Assembly: GCA_016844515.1 (NCBI GenBank)
Contig: JAERMP010000014.1
Coordinates: forward strand, 1-20,892
DNA length: 20,892 nt
Reading direction: 5' to 3'
From: Thermoleophilia bacterium
GTDB taxonomy: Bacteria > Actinomycetota > Thermoleophilia > Gaiellales > Gaiellaceae
Shown here piece by piece: positions 14,998 through 20,892 of this stretch. The stretch's first letter is position 1, and every line of letters begins with the position of its first letter. The notes under the pieces are model-generated. The model made no database searches. It worked only from the letters and a program-made list of their open reading frames with translations, and had not been told where the DNA came from. The position numbers and the translations under genes are program-made.

Positions 14998-16230
14998 CTA
15001 CAGGTTGTCGACAAAGCGGTGACGCGCTTCGTCCAGTGCCGCGCGGATCCCGTCGGGGCCCGGCGCGGGCCGCTTCGATGCCTTGCGCGGGCGCTTGAAG
15101 GTTCCCTCGCGAACACTCGACGCGACCTGCTCGTGCGCATCGCGGAAGGGGACTCCCCGCTGCACGAGCGCCTCCGCTGCGTCCGTTGCGAGAAGCAGTG
15201 GATCGGCAGCCGCCTTGGCGAGCCGCGCACGGTCGACCTCGAGGCCGCTCACCAGCATGGTCAGCGCTTCGAGCGCGAGCCGTGTGTCCCGCCGGGTCGC
15301 GAAGACCGGCGTCTTATCCTCCTGGAGGTCGCGGTCGTAGGCGAGAGGAAGCCCCTTCACCGTTGCCAGTAGGCCGGTGAGCCGCCCGATCGCTGTGCCG
15401 GCCTTGCCGCGAGCGAGCTCGGCGACGTCGGGATTGAGCTTCTGCGGCATCATCGACGAGCCCGTCGCAGCTGACTCGGGAAGACGGACGAAGCCGAACT
15501 CGGAGGTCGCCCAGATGACGATCTCCTCGCCGATCCGGGAGAGGTGCGTGAAAAGAACCGCAGCGGCGTAGAGGTAGTCGAGAGCGAAGTCGCGGTCGGC
15601 GACAGCGTCGATCGAGTTTCGCATCTGGCGAGGTGGCGGAGGCAGCTCGAGCGTTGATCCGGCGAGTGCGCCGGCGCCCAGCGGGCTCTCCGCCGCGGCT
15701 TCCGCAGCTGCGGCAAAGCGCGTCCGGTCGCGGTCGAGCATCTCCACCCAGGCGAGCAGGTGATGACCGAGCGTGACCGGCTGGGCGCGCTGCATGTGCG
15801 TGTAGCCGGGCATGACGGTCTCCGCCTCGGACTCGGCGAAGGAGAGGACGACCAGCGCGAGCGCATCGATCGCCTCGCGCGCCTGCGCACATGCGTCGAG
15901 CACGTAAAGGCGGAACGCTGCGGCGACTTGGTCGTTCCGCGACCGGCCGGCGTGGATCTTGCGGCCGACGTCTCCCAGGAGCCGCTCGATCGCGGTGTGG
16001 ACGTCCTCGTCGGAGTCGAGGTAGCCAGACGGATCCTGTGCGATCTCGGCTAGGCGAGCCTCGACCTCGTCCAGCTCGTCAGCCGTGAGCAGCCCGGCGG
16101 CGGCCAGGCGACCCGCGTGCTCAGCGGTTGCCTCGCAGTCGTACGGCAGGAGCTCCGCATCATCGGCGCGAAGGAACTCCCAGACCTCTTGGTCGAGTGC
16201 TCCCTCGACCCGTCCCGCCCACGTGGTCAC
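14998..16230 (-). CDS. argH: Argininosuccinate lyase (short form)
   Basis: The product cleaves argininosuccinate to arginine and fumarate, the last step of arginine synthesis. The 410-residue protein has the fumarase/aspartase superfamily marks: HAGRSRND (93-100), GYTHMQRAQP (142-151) and the signature GSSMMPQKLNP (257-267). Compared with E. coli ArgH as I recall it (457 residues), the segment between ALAG and NSIDAV (189-206) is about 8 residues shorter. The C-terminus after GVPFRDAHE lacks about 28 residues and is Lys/Arg/Pro-rich instead. The usual YN in LAYNxDLQEDK is YD here (298-299). The GTG at 16230 aligns TWAGRVEG with the family WGGRF start. It lies 8 nt after argG, in the same operon. 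Confidence 0.92.
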   Translation of the reverse strand: MTTWAGRVEGALDQEVWEFLRADDAELLPYDCEATAEHAGRLAAAGLLTADELDEVEARLAEIAQDPSGYLDSDEDVHTAIERLLGDVGRKIHAGRSRNDQVAAAFRLYVLDACAQAREAIDALALVVLSFAESEAETVMPGYTHMQRAQPVTLGHHLLAWVEMLDRDRTRFAAAAEAAAESPLGAGALAGSTLELPPPPRQMRNSIDAVADRDFALDYLYAAAVLFTHLSRIGEEIVIWATSEFGFVRLPESAATGSSMMPQKLNPDVAELARGKAGTAIGRLTGLLATVKGLPLAYDRDLQEDKTPVFATRRDTRLALEALTMLVSGLEVDRARLAKAAADPLLLATDAAEALVQRGVPFRDAHEQVASSVREGTFKRPRKASKRPAPGPDGIRAALDEARHRFVDNL

Positions 16231-16238
16231 GCGGGCGA

Positions 16239-17399
16239 TTATGCCCGGCTCAAGGCGCGGGCGCGGGCCGCGTGCAGCTCGGTCTCGAGCGACGAGATCC
16301 GGATGAAGCCCTCGGCCGCATCGTGCGGGAAGGTCTCTCCCGTCCCGTACGAGGCGAGATCGGCCGCATAGATCATGTGCGGGGAGCGCCTGCCCGTCAC
16401 GACGGCGGCGTTCGGGCGAAGCTCGAGCCGAACCTCTCCCGTCACGAGCTCCTGCGTCGAGTCGACGAAGGCGTCGATCGCCTCGCGCGCCGGGCTGTGC
16501 CAGCGGCCCTCGTAGACGATCTCCGTCCAGCGCTGCTCGAGCGGTCGCTTGAGCCGCCCTTCGTCCTTCGTCAGCACGACGTCCTCGAGAGCAGAGTGCG
16601 CAGTGATGAGCATGATCGCTCCCGGTGCCTCGTACACCTCGCGGCTCTTGATCCCGACTGCTCGGTTCTCGATCATGTCGATCCGCCCGATGCCGTACGC
16701 GCCAGCCAGGTGGTTGGCGCGCATTATCAACTCGGCGAGCGGGAGCTCCTCGCCGTCGATCGACACCGGGAGACCTCGTTCGAAGCCCACGATCACCTCG
16801 ATCGGAGGGGGCGCAGTCGACGGATCGGACGTGAGCGCATACGGCTCGTCCGGCGGCGCGTTCCACGGATCCTCGAGCACACCTGCCTCGATGGCGCGAC
16901 CGAAGAGGTTCTCGTCGATCGAGTAGGGCGACGACTCCGTTTGAACGACCGGGATCCCCTTGGCAATCGCGTACTCGATCTCCTCGTCCCGCGCCCAGAT
17001 CTTGTCTCGCAGCGGCGCGATCACCTTCACGCCGGGGTAGTGAGCCTTGAACGCCAGCTCGAAGCGAAGCTGGTCGTTCCCCTTACCCGTGCAGCCGTGG
17101 ACGACGCCGTGGACGACAGCTTCGGCGCCGAGCTCGAGCGCGATCTCGGCGACCGCTCCGGCAATGACGGGGCGCGAGAGCGCCGAGACGAGCGGGTACT
17201 TCCCTTCGTAGAGCGCGTTCGTGAGGATCGCCCGCGCGCATTGCTCGTCGGCGAACGCGTCCTTTCGGTCGACGAGCAGGACGTCGTCGGCGCCTGCGGC
17301 CTTCGCGCGCAGGATCGATTCCTCGAGATCGAACTCCTGTGCAAGGATGCACGACGTGTCGAGCCCTCCGGAGTAGGCAACGACAGCGGTTCTGCTCAT
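16239..17399 (-). CDS. argG: Argininosuccinate synthase, with an internal gap next to the ATP-binding loop
   Basis: The product joins citrulline and aspartate using ATP. Recognisable marks are the PP-loop AYSGGLDTS (8-16), ALYEGKYPLVSALSRP (62-77), HGCTGKGNDQ (101-110), SPYSIDENL, LEDPWNAPP and GRIDMIENRAVGIKSREVYE. The 386-residue length is below the usual 395-410. Directly after SGGLDTSCILA the sequence jumps to QEFDLEES, so the helix and second beta strand ending in DVGQ are missing (about 17 residues against B. subtilis ArgG from memory). VVHG is duplicated at 95-102 by a perfect 12-bp tandem repeat. The reading frame is intact. The ATG overlaps the argR stop as ATGA. Identity is certain, but full activity is doubtful unless this is a lineage trait. 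Confidence 0.92.
   Translation of the reverse strand: MSRTAVVAYSGGLDTSCILAQEFDLEESILRAKAAGADDVLLVDRKDAFADEQCARAILTNALYEGKYPLVSALSRPVIAGAVAEIALELGAEAVVHGVVHGCTGKGNDQLRFELAFKAHYPGVKVIAPLRDKIWARDEEIEYAIAKGIPVVQTESSPYSIDENLFGRAIEAGVLEDPWNAPPDEPYALTSDPSTAPPPIEVIVGFERGLPVSIDGEELPLAELIMRANHLAGAYGIGRIDMIENRAVGIKSREVYEAPGAIMLITAHSALEDVVLTKDEGRLKRPLEQRWTEIVYEGRWHSPAREAIDAFVDSTQELVTGEVRLELRPNAAVVTGRRSPHMIYAADLASYGTGETFPHDAAEGFIRISSLETELHAARARALSRA
17094..17117. repeat. Perfect 12-bp tandem duplication inside argG
   Basis: GCCGTGGACGAC occurs twice back to back (17094-17105 and 17106-17117). On the coding strand it encodes Val-Val-His-Gly twice, just before the conserved CTGKGNDQ motif. Other argininosuccinate synthases, as I recall them, have a single AHG here. 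Confidence 0.85.
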
Positions 17400-17860
17400 G
17401 CCGCACCTTGGAGCAGGTGGCCGGAGAGCTCATCTCGAAGCACCGTTGCCGAGATCCCGTCTCGACAAGCCACGAAGATCATGTTGTCGCCCGCGATGGT
17501 GCCGGCGACTCCGGGATGGGCAGCCTCGTCGATGGCCTGCGCGAGCGCGTTCGCGTAGCCAGACGGTGTCGTCAGGACGACGAGCGGTCCCGCGGCTTCC
17601 GCGCCGATGGCGTACCTGCGCATCGCGGCCGCGAGCGCGCGCAAGCGGTCCCCGTCCGTTGTCCCGGGGGGTGCATAGACGAGACGCCCGCTCGGCGCCC
17701 GCACCTTGACGAGCCCGAGATCCGCGATGTCCCGCGACACCGTGGTCTGCACCACCTCGAACCCCGCCTCCTTCAGCGCCGAAGCGACCTCGGCCTGTGT
17801 CGAAAGAGCACGATCCCGCACCAGTTCGAGGATTGCATTCTGTCGCTCCCGACGATTCAT
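17396..17860 (-). CDS. argR: Arginine repressor ArgR
   Basis: The 154-residue protein has the usual ArgR length. The N-terminal winged helix (1-65) contains the TTVSRDIADLGLVKV recognition region with Ser42-Arg43-Asp44. The C-terminal oligomerisation and arginine-binding domain carries GTIAGDNMIFV (120-130). In many ArgR proteins this motif is GTIAGDDT, with two Asp residues contacting arginine; here the second is Asn126. It should repress arginine synthesis genes when arginine is plentiful. The ATG at 17860 gives the standard MNRRERQ start; a TTG three codons earlier is less likely. Its stop overlaps the argG start, and it lies 45 nt after argD. Confidence 0.93.
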   Translation of the reverse strand: MNRRERQNAILELVRDRALSTQAEVASALKEAGFEVVQTTVSRDIADLGLVKVRAPSGRLVYAPPGTTDGDRLRALAAAMRRYAIGAEAAGPLVVLTTPSGYANALAQAIDEAAHPGVAGTIAGDNMIFVACRDGISATVLRDELSGHLLQGAA

Positions 17861-17890
17861 AGTATGCAAAACCTTAGCACGATATGCATT
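17861..17890 (-). promoter_or_regulatory. AT-rich patch before argR with paired TATGCA motifs (ARG-box-like)
   Basis: In this short stretch TATGCA occurs at 17863-17868 and 17883-17888, exactly 20 bp apart, so both would face the same side of the helix. The sequence around the first copy (ATTCAT AGT ATGCAA) is an imperfect dyad resembling the TGCAT/TGAAT half-sites of ArgR operators, although half-site order and spacing do not match the E. coli consensus. It may be an autoregulatory site or internal promoter for argR-argG-argH. Confidence 0.3.
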
Positions 17891-17913
17891 CCTTGTAACA
17901 GACTGTTACTTGG
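17891..17913. repeat. Dispersed palindromic element, copy C (at the argD 3' end)
   Basis: This 23-bp element has the perfect dyad GTAACAG (17895-17901) / CTGTTAC (17903-17909) around a central A. Outer CC and GG can pair across a TT/TT mismatch. It is identical over 23 bp to the copy at 19038-19060. It contains the argD stop codon (TAA, complement of 17906-17908). The single-base loop and lack of a U-tract argue against a terminator. Confidence 0.75.
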
Positions 17914-19069
17914 TCTGAGGGCTGCCCGCTCCAAGCGCGGACTCCAGGATCGCAAGCGCCTCGTCGACGTCCTCGGAGCCGATCGTCAGCGGCGGGGCGA
18001 GCCGCACGACGTCGGCGCCTGCGGTCAAGACGAGCAGCCCGCGCTCGCGACACGCTTCGACGATCTCGCCTGCGGGTCGATCGACGATGGCGCCGAGCAG
18101 AAGCCCTCGGCCGCGAACCTCCACCACTCCAGGAAGTGCGGCGAGCCCGCGGGCGAGAGAGGCTCCATGCACCGTAACGCGACCGAGAAGGTCATCGTCG
18201 ATCGCATCGACGACAGCACACGCCGCCGCACACGAGATGGGATTCCCGCCGAACGTCGACCCGTGATCTCCCGGGGAGAACGCGCCGTCGGCTTCCTCGG
18301 CGACGAGCAGCGCGCCGATCGGAAGCCCGTTCGCGAGTCCCTTCGCCAGCGTCACGAGATCGGGCCGTACACCGAGCTGCTCGAACGCGAAGAACGATCC
18401 GGTGCGGCCGACTCCGGTCTGAACTTCGTCGAAGCCGAGGAGCGGCGCGAGAGCGACCGCAGCCGAGACGAACTCGCGATCGAGCGGGATCACGCCGCCC
18501 TCGCCGAGGATCGGCTCGAGCAGGATCAGCCCGACCTCGGCGTCGACCGCAGCCTCGAGCGCCTCGATGTCGTTCGGGGGCACGAACCGAACACTGGGAA
18601 CAAGGGGCTCGAACGCCTCGCGCTTCGCCGGCTGACCGGTTACGGAGAGCGCGCCCAGTGTCCGCCCGTGGAAGCTCCCTTCGAGAGCGACGATGCCGGG
18701 CTTGCCGGTGGCCTTGCGCGCGTACTTGAGAGCCGCCTCGATCGATTCGGCGCCCGAGTTGCACAAGAACGCTTTCGCGCCGCCGAAGCGCTCGGAGAGT
18801 CGCCCCGCGAGCTCCTCGGCCGGCTCGGTGCGATAGAGGTTCGAGGCATGCCACAACCGCCCGAGCTGCTCCTGGGCGGCAGCGAGAGGCGCGGGGTGAC
18901 AGTGGCCGAGAGCGACGACCGCGATGCCGCCGCCGAAGTCGAGATATTCGCGGCCGTCCGAGTCCCAGACCCGTGCTCCCTCGCCTCGAACGATCGTCAG
19001 ATCAGCCCGCGCGTACGTCGGCAGCAGCCGGTCGAGGCCTTGTAACAGACTGTTACTTGGAGCGCTCAC
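17906..19069 (-). CDS. argD: Acetylornithine aminotransferase
   Basis: This PLP enzyme converts N-acetylglutamate semialdehyde to N-acetylornithine. The 387-residue class-III aminotransferase shows FLCNSGAESIEAALKYAR (101-118), SFHGRT (132-137), FDEVQTGVGRTG (213-224) and the PLP lysine Lys243 in TLAKGLANGLPIG. The stretch before FDEVQ is about 4 residues shorter than the family's usual AARxLCDExGALL. The GTG at 19069 overlaps the argB stop as GTGA. Codons 5-11 (SNSLLQG) lie in a 23-bp element that is repeated exactly over the stop codon, so a repeat copy has become part of the N-terminal coding sequence. Identity and position in the arg operon are clear. Confidence 0.92.
   Translation of the reverse strand: MSAPSNSLLQGLDRLLPTYARADLTIVRGEGARVWDSDGREYLDFGGGIAVVALGHCHPAPLAAAQEQLGRLWHASNLYRTEPAEELAGRLSERFGGAKAFLCNSGAESIEAALKYARKATGKPGIVALEGSFHGRTLGALSVTGQPAKREAFEPLVPSVRFVPPNDIEALEAAVDAEVGLILLEPILGEGGVIPLDREFVSAAVALAPLLGFDEVQTGVGRTGSFFAFEQLGVRPDLVTLAKGLANGLPIGALLVAEEADGAFSPGDHGSTFGGNPISCAAACAVVDAIDDDLLGRVTVHGASLARGLAALPGVVEVRGRGLLLGAIVDRPAGEIVEACRERGLLVLTAGADVVRLAPPLTIGSEDVDEALAILESALGAGSPQTK
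19038..19060. repeat. Dispersed palindromic element, copy D (inside the argD 5' end)
   Basis: This is identical over 23 bp to the copy at 17891-17913, with dyad arms GTAACAG (19042-19048) and CTGTTAC (19050-19056). It lies in the coding sequence of argD (codons 4-11), before the conserved LPTYAR segment, where family members vary in length. Confidence 0.75.
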
Positions 19070-19734
19070 GCCACGACCGCCGTCTCTCCGATCTCGGTCC
19101 GAATACCGAGACGGGCCGCGCGAACCGCTGCAAGGAGCTTCGGAACGATGCCGCCGTCGAAAGCACCGGAACCGAGCAGCTCGTCGGCGAGATCGGCGTG
19201 CAGACAATCAACGACCGCGCCCTCGACATAGACCCCGGCGACATCGGACACGAAGATGATCCGGTCGGCCTCGAGCCCGGCCGCGAGGGCCGTCGCCGCT
19301 TCGTCGGCGTTGACGTTCAACGGGCCGACGGCGATGGGGGTGACGACTGGGATGCGCCGCCTGGCGAGCGCACTCTCAACGGCGGGCGGCCGGCTCGGCA
19401 GAGGCTCGCCGACGAGGCCGAGCTCGGGAAGCAAGCGTGCGCGAAGACCGATCTCGTCTCCGACGAGAGGTAATGCCGCGGGACCGAGTGCGGCGGACAC
19501 CTCGGCCCCGACGGCTACCAACGACGCTCGCACGACGGCGAGAGTCGCTGGATCTGTGACGCGACGACCTGCGCTGAACCTGACCGGAATCCCTCGCGCG
19601 CGCAGCTCGGCCGTGATTTGTGGTCCCGCACCGTGAACGACGATCACCTCGTTCCCGGCGTCGTGAAGCTCGACGGCGTGCCGCGCAGCGGCGGTCGCGA
19701 CGCGTCCGCCGAGCTTGAGGACGACGCGTGTCAC
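19066..19734 (-). CDS. argB: Acetylglutamate kinase (short form)
   Basis: The product phosphorylates N-acetylglutamate in the second step of arginine synthesis. It is an amino-acid kinase with VVLKLGG near the N-terminus (phosphate-binding Lys and glycines), VHGAGPQI (usually VHGGGxxI), a LNVNADEAATALA motif and GGIVPKL near the end with the conserved Lys. At 222 residues it is clearly shorter than the 257-300 usual for ArgB. The C-terminus ends at EIGETAVVA, without the common G-T-x-I/L tail. The GTG at 19734 overlaps the argJ stop by 4 nt (GTGA) and the gene's own stop overlaps argD. Context in the arg operon supports ArgB over other amino-acid kinases such as LysZ. Confidence 0.87.
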   Translation of the reverse strand: MTRVVLKLGGRVATAAARHAVELHDAGNEVIVVHGAGPQITAELRARGIPVRFSAGRRVTDPATLAVVRASLVAVGAEVSAALGPAALPLVGDEIGLRARLLPELGLVGEPLPSRPPAVESALARRRIPVVTPIAVGPLNVNADEAATALAAGLEADRIIFVSDVAGVYVEGAVVDCLHADLADELLGSGAFDGGIVPKLLAAVRAARLGIRTEIGETAVVA

Positions 19735-20892
19735 GTCGTGTACTCCGCGTTCAACCGGACGTAGTCGTACGTCAGGTCGGACGCCAGGTACGAAGCCTCC
19801 CCTGAGCCCAGCCCGAGGTCCAACCCGATGGATACGCCAGCGCCCGCGAGACGCGGAAGCGCTCCCGTGGGCGTGCCACGCTCGAAGACCGCGGTGTCGT
19901 CGAACGTCATCGAGAGGCGGTCGACGTCGACGCGTGCGAAGCCGCCGTTCCAGGGGGCGGAGCCGGCGGCAGCGAGCACCCGTCCCCAGTTCGGGTCGTG
20001 CCCGAACGCGGCCGTCTTGACGAGGGGCGACGTCGCGATCCGCCGTGCCACGGCAACCGCCTCGTCGTCCGTGGCGGCTCCGGACACGTGGATCTCGAGG
20101 AGAACGGTCGCTCCTTCGCCGTCCTCGACGATCTCGCGAGCGAGCGCGGCGCACACGTCTCCCAGAGCCACACCGAACTCCTCGTCTCGGCTGGAGCTCC
20201 GGGTGACCTTGCTCGCACCGTTTGCGAGGAGCACGACCGCGTCGTTGGTCGAGCACTCGCCGTCGACCGAGATGCGGTTGAAGCTCGCGTCTACCGCAGG
20301 GCGGAGGAACTCGATCGCCTCTCCGGGAGCGAGCGGGTAGTCCGTGGTAATGACGGCGAGCATCGTCGCGAGGCGCGGATGGATCATTCCGGCCCCCTTT
20401 GCCATGGCTCCGACGACGAACCCGTCCGCGACCACCGACGCCTGCTTCGGTCCGCGGTCGGTCGTGAGGATCGCGGTGGCAGCAGCGTCCCCGCCATCTT
20501 TACCGAGCAACGCCGCGGCATCTCGGACACCGCTGACGACCCTTTCGATCGGGAGCGGTACGCCGATCACACCCGTCGAAAGAACCACGATCTGCTCAGC
20601 GTGGAGGCCGAGAGCCCGTGCCACCTCCTCGGCGGTGCGCTCCGCGTCGGCGATTCCGGCTGCGCCAGTCGCTGCGTTTGCGGAGCCGGAATTGACGACG
20701 ACGGCCTGTGGCTCCGCGACCGCGAGGTGTCGCTGCGAAACCACCACCGGTGCAGCGAGAACGCGGTTCGTCGTCCAGACAGCCGCCCCCACAGCCGGAC
20801 CGACAGAGCGCACGAGCGCGAGATCGGGACCCGAGCGCCGGATGCCTGCATGGACGCCGCTGGCTTCGAACCCCTGCGCCGCAGTGACAGAC
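19731..20892 (-). CDS. argJ: Glutamate N-acetyltransferase / amino-acid acetyltransferase ArgJ (5' end beyond the window)
   Basis: The product transfers acetyl from acetylornithine to glutamate, and in some members also from acetyl-CoA. The frame is open to the window edge: codons before 20813 read QGFEASGVHAGIRRSGPDLALV, the conserved ArgJ N-terminus, so only a few residues are missing. Marks include WTTNRVLAAPV, VVVNSGSANAATG, and the self-cleavage site KGAGMIHPRLATML. There the Thr encoded at 20364-20366 becomes the new N-terminal nucleophile of the beta chain. GHDPNWGRVLAAAG follows. The stop overlaps the argB start (GTGA). argC would be expected just upstream, outside the window. Confidence 0.94.
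   Translation of the reverse strand, partial: SVTAAQGFEASGVHAGIRRSGPDLALVRSVGPAVGAAVWTTNRVLAAPVVVSQRHLAVAEPQAVVVNSGSANAATGAAGIADAERTAEEVARALGLHAEQIVVLSTGVIGVPLPIERVVSGVRDAAALLGKDGGDAAATAILTTDRGPKQASVVADGFVVGAMAKGAGMIHPRLATMLAVITTDYPLAPGEAIEFLRPAVDASFNRISVDGECSTNDAVVLLANGASKVTRSSSRDEEFGVALGDVCAALAREIVEDGEGATVLLEIHVSGAATDDEAVAVARRIATSPLVKTAAFGHDPNWGRVLAAAGSAPWNGGFARVDVDRLSMTFDDTAVFERGTPTGALPRLAGAGVSIGLDLGLGSGEASYLASDLTYDYVRLNAEYTT

Noticed and set aside
17891..17913. Reading copy C as an intrinsic terminator between argD and argR
   Set aside because: The stem has a one-base centre and no following U-run. Only 45 nt separate the genes, and an identical copy sits inside the argD coding sequence.
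17339..19045. 568-codon open frame opposite argR and argD
   Set aside because: It is antisense to two well-identified genes and crosses their intergenic gap without any domain.

Overview
The window is a compact, GC-rich, gene-dense bacterial segment with many GTG starts, 4-nt start/stop overlaps and almost no long intergenic DNA. The acyl-CoA enzymes, the single-chain ADP-forming acyl-CoA synthetase, the Tat/lipoprotein binding protein and an arg operon containing argR point to a soil or freshwater actinobacterium. I would guess class Thermoleophilia (Gaiellales or Solirubrobacterales), but this rests on gene content and base composition only. No tRNA, rRNA, CRISPR array, insertion sequence or prophage gene was seen.

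Region 1 (1-910): a secreted SIMPL-domain protein on the minus strand. A 184-bp intergenic region follows, holding two AT-rich repeat elements, one of which is built into a likely terminator. Region 2 (911-6399): a fatty-acid or acyl-CoA block. A minus-strand cluster (hotdog thioesterase, 2,4-dienoyl-CoA-reductase-like flavoenzyme, acyl-CoA dehydrogenase) is transcribed divergently from an ADP-forming acyl-CoA synthetase. Together these could activate, reduce or desaturate, and release an acyl chain.

Region 3 (6400-14557): an amine uptake and oxidation block. A polyamine-type ABC importer is split over two converging operons. The binding protein and both permeases are on the plus strand. The ATPase is on the minus strand, translationally coupled to two tandem FAD amine oxidases. 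Divergent from the ATPase is a Rieske non-heme iron oxygenase of the type with a bridging Glu, preceded by a very good ribosome binding site and a dyad that could be an operator. The likely common theme is import and oxidative N-dealkylation or deamination of a polyamine, betaine or related amine.

Region 4 (14558-20892): the arginine biosynthesis operon on the minus strand, in the order argJ (cut by the window edge), argB, argD, argR, argG, argH, ending with a small VOC-fold gene. argF, often found between argD and argR, is absent. A perfect 23-bp element carrying the palindrome GTAACAGACTGTTAC occurs at both ends of argD, and related copies lie in region 1. Several Arg enzymes are shorter than family norms. 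ArgG in particular lacks about 17 residues just after its ATP-binding loop and carries a perfect 12-bp tandem duplication elsewhere.

The most noteworthy items are the dispersed palindromic element family, the anatomy of ArgG, and the split amine-transport/oxidase/Rieske module. I did not find a clearly novel defence or mobile system.
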